Source: Leptobacterium_A meishanense
GTDB taxonomy: Bacteria > Bacteroidota > Bacteroidia > Flavobacteriales > Flavobacteriaceae
Direction of reading: 5' to 3'
DNA length: 64,000 nt
Assembly: GCF_037645805.1 (NCBI RefSeq)
Contig: NZ_JBBEXE010000002.1
Span: 310,001-374,000, forward strand
How positions within the stretch are numbered: position 1 is the stretch's first letter; each line of letters opens with the position of its first letter. The position numbers and the translations under genes were made by a program. The notes beneath the pieces were generated by a model that did not search any database, was not told the DNA's origin, and was given only the letters and a program-made list of their open reading frames with translations. Below are positions 62,125 to 64,000 of the stretch, piece after piece.

Positions 62125-63060
62125 ATGAAAGTTACTATAGTGGGTGCCGGCAATGTGGGTGCTACATGTGCAGATGCCATTGCGTATAGAAGAATAGCAA
62201 GCGAAATCGTTTTATTAGATATTAAGGAAGGCTTTGCCGAAGGAAAAGCGTTAGACATTACACAAACCCAAACTACTTTGGGTTTTAATACTAAAGTAAC
62301 AGGAAGTACCAACGACTATACTAAGACAGCCGGAAGTGATGTCGTAGTTATTACATCAGGAATCCCAAGAAAACCCGGAATGACGAGAGAAGAACTTATC
62401 GGGATCAATGCAGGGATTGTACAAACTGTGGCAGAGAATATCCTTGAACATTCCCCAAATGCAATTATCGTAGTAGTCTCTAACCCAATGGACACCATGA
62501 CATATCTGGCGTTAAAAGCTACAGGACTTCCAAAAAACAGGATTATAGGAATGGGTGGTGCACTGGATAGTTCTCGCTTTAAAACGTACTTGTCTTTAGC
62601 TTTAGACAAACCTGCTAATGATGTCCATGGAATGGTCATAGGAGGGCACGGAGATACCACTATGATTCCGTTAACGCGATTGGCCTCTTATAACGGTATT
62701 CCGGTTTCTAAGTTTCTTTCGGAAGAAGCCCTGAAAAAAGTAGCAGCCGATACCATGGTAGGTGGTGCTACACTAACAAAATTGTTGGGTACTTCTGCAT
62801 GGTACGCACCCGGAGCATCCGTGTCATACTTAGTGGATAGTATTTTAAATAACCAAAAGAAAATGATCCCTTGCTCCGTATACCTGGAAGGTGAATACGG
62901 TCAAAGTGATATCTGTATTGGGGTGCCATGTATTATAGGAAAAAATGGTTTAGAAGAAATTGTAGATGTCAATCTCAATGAAGAAGAAAAAGCCTTATTT
63001 GCCAAGAGTGCCGATGCTGTTCGGAACATGAATAGTGCTTTAAAAGATATTTTGAAATAA
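62125..63060 (+). CDS. mdh: malate dehydrogenase
   Basis: 311 residues. The NAD-binding GAGNVG is at 7-12 and an Asp at about 32 (LLDIKEG) selects NAD. The substrate arginines are in RKPGMTREEL, and the catalytic His at 175 is in IGGHGDTTM. SNPMDTMTYLALKATGLP indicates malate rather than lactate dehydrogenase. It is the LDH-like dimer or tetramer form of the TCA-cycle enzyme. A terminator follows 23 nt later, before secDF. Confidence 0.96.
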   Translation: MKVTIVGAGNVGATCADAIAYRRIASEIVLLDIKEGFAEGKALDITQTQTTLGFNTKVTGSTNDYTKTAGSDVVVITSGIPRKPGMTREELIGINAGIVQTVAENILEHSPNAIIVVVSNPMDTMTYLALKATGLPKNRIIGMGGALDSSRFKTYLSLALDKPANDVHGMVIGGHGDTTMIPLTRLASYNGIPVSKFLSEEALKKVAADTMVGGATLTKLLGTSAWYAPGASVSYLVDSILNNQKKMIPCSVYLEGEYGQSDICIGVPCIIGKNGLEEIVDVNLNEEEKALFAKSADAVRNMNSALKDILK

Positions 63061-63083
63061 ACAGAATCTAAAAATACATTTTT

Positions 63084-63110
63084 AAGGCCGTTATAAAACG
63101 GCCTTTTTTA
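63084..63110 (+). terminator. rho-independent terminator after mdh
   Basis: AAGGCCGTT at 63084-63092 pairs with AACGGCCTT at 63097-63105 around ATAA, followed by a T run to 63109. Confidence 0.88.
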
Positions 63111-63129
63111 TACAATAAGATGGCAAATA

Positions 63130-63161
63130 ATTGTTTAATCTTATGGTAAATTATATATTTG
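63130..63161 (+). promoter_or_regulatory. promoter for secDF
   Basis: ATTG at 63130-63133 and TATATTTG at 63154-63161 are 20 nt apart, a Bacteroidota-type promoter, with the ATG 36 nt downstream. Confidence 0.5.
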
Positions 63162-63197
63162 CTCGTTTTTTAAACCTCATTATTAAATAAAAGAAAA

Positions 63198-64000
63198 ATG
63201 CAGAACAAGGGACTAATCAGGCTGTTTGCTTTTTTATTTGGAATTGTTAGTATTTATCAACTATCATTCACATATATCACGAATAAAATAGAAAAAGAAG
63301 CAACCGTTTTTGCAACCAATAAAATAGCAGACTCCGAAGAAGATTATGTAGTAAAAAGAGAAATAGAAGAAGCGAGATACCTCGATTCTATAGGGAGCAA
63401 GCAAGTATACGACATAGGAGTAGCAAGCTTTACATATAACCAAGCAAAAGAAAAAGAGCTAAACAAAGGGCTTGACCTAAAAGGAGGAATCAATGTAATC
63501 CTTCAAATATCTGTAAAAGATATTCTTAAAGGATTAGCTAACAACTCTAAAGACCCTGTATTTAATAGAGCTTTGGCAGATGCAGACGAAGCCTCAAAAA
63601 ACAGTGACAGAACCTATGTAGATTTATTCTTTGAAGCTTTTGAAGCCATAAAAGGTGATACCAACTTAGCTTCCCCCGATATCTTTGCTAACAAAACACT
63701 GAGCGATGAGATAAATTTTCAAATGACAGATGATCAGGTACGGCCTATCATTCGAAGAAAAGTAGACGAATCTATTATTTCTGCATTTGAAGTATTACGT
63801 AAACGTATTGATAAATTTGGGGTAACCCAACCCAACATACAACGATTAGGGACTTCCGGGCGTATCTTGGTAGAATTGCCAGGAGCAAAAGATGTAGACA
63901 GGGTTAAAAAACTGTTACAAAGTACGGCACAGTTGGAATTTTGGGAAACCTTTAAAGCGGAAGAAGTAGCATCGTTTTTAGTAGCTGCCAACAATCGGTT
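63198..64000 (+). CDS. secDF: SecDF protein translocase, N-terminal part
   Basis: The frame opens with an ATG at 63198 (MQNKGLIRLFAFLFGIVSIY, the first membrane helix) and runs off the right edge after about 267 residues. The segment ELNKGLDLKGGINVILQISV holds the SecD GLDLKGG signature, followed by the family's periplasmic P1 head. In Bacteroidota SecD and SecF are usually one protein of about 1000 residues, so the gene is probably a secDF fusion, but only the SecD beginning is visible. SecDF uses the proton gradient to help release exported proteins. Confidence 0.9.
   Translation, partial: MQNKGLIRLFAFLFGIVSIYQLSFTYITNKIEKEATVFATNKIADSEEDYVVKREIEEARYLDSIGSKQVYDIGVASFTYNQAKEKELNKGLDLKGGINVILQISVKDILKGLANNSKDPVFNRALADADEASKNSDRTYVDLFFEAFEAIKGDTNLASPDIFANKTLSDEINFQMTDDQVRPIIRRKVDESIISAFEVLRKRIDKFGVTQPNIQRLGTSGRILVELPGAKDVDRVKKLLQSTAQLEFWETFKAEEVASFLVAANNR

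Overview
The window is a stretch of chromosome from a member of the Bacteroidota, most likely a Flavobacteriaceae species. The evidence is the AT-rich sequence, the many promoters with a TAnnTTTG -7 element and few purine-rich ribosome sites, a long-form NusB (about 314 aa), a leucine dehydrogenase, a fused SecDF beginning at the right edge, and many lineage-typical families (DUF3276, DUF5606, GIN/DUF2807, DUF6588, DUF2911). About 65 protein genes are packed on both strands. I found no tRNA, rRNA, CRISPR array, prophage or transposase gene.

Layout. 1-5 kb: a DUF3276 gene cut by the left edge, an ABC exporter, leucine dehydrogenase, then nusB, a DUF1573 lipoprotein and yajC. 5.0-5.4 kb: remains of a decayed Tat-exported Gfo/Idh/MocA oxidoreductase. 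5.4-11.4 kb: a YdeI-like protein, pepT, pyrD, a secreted M28 peptidase, a small lipoprotein and trxB. 11.5-14.9 kb: a minus-strand envelope-stress-like group (DUF4870, PadR regulator, PspC, GIN lipoprotein). 15-17.3 kb: a thioesterase-like protein, a small conserved protein, then oxyR divergent from dps. 17.4-24.3 kb: a compact set of overlapping genes, DUF58, MoxR ATPase, DUF4350, DUF4129, a membrane protein and SpoIIM, with an RDD protein divergent.

24.3-34.5 kb: a cyclophilin lipoprotein, CoA pyrophosphatase, a PlsC-type acyltransferase, an ECF sigma factor with a membrane partner, NDH-2, secreted proteins, a nucleoid-associated protein, heme A synthase and the CCA-adding enzyme. 34.7-42.9 kb: two glycosyltransferases, dapD, ruvX-def-DUF5606, DinB/NRDE/ATP-grasp genes, an MFS transporter and nudK. 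43-49.5 kb: a surface-glycan module (small membrane protein, flippase, three glycosyltransferases, a phosphoethanolamine-transferase-like enzyme) and ftsE. 49.7-54.5 kb: a 1003-residue periplasmic TPR protein followed by a plug-less outer-membrane barrel. 54.7-64 kb: an amidohydrolase lipoprotein, DUF2911, asnB, gyrB, DUF6588, mdh and the start of secDF.

Most genes are housekeeping. The parts most worth a second look are the TPR/barrel pair, the MoxR-DUF58-SpoIIM cluster, the ATP-grasp gene behind DinB and NRDE, the structured leader before the DinB gene, the shared palindromic ends of convergent genes, the inverted intergenic repeat near 58.8 kb, and the Gfo/Idh/MocA pseudogene. None is proven to be a new system from sequence alone.
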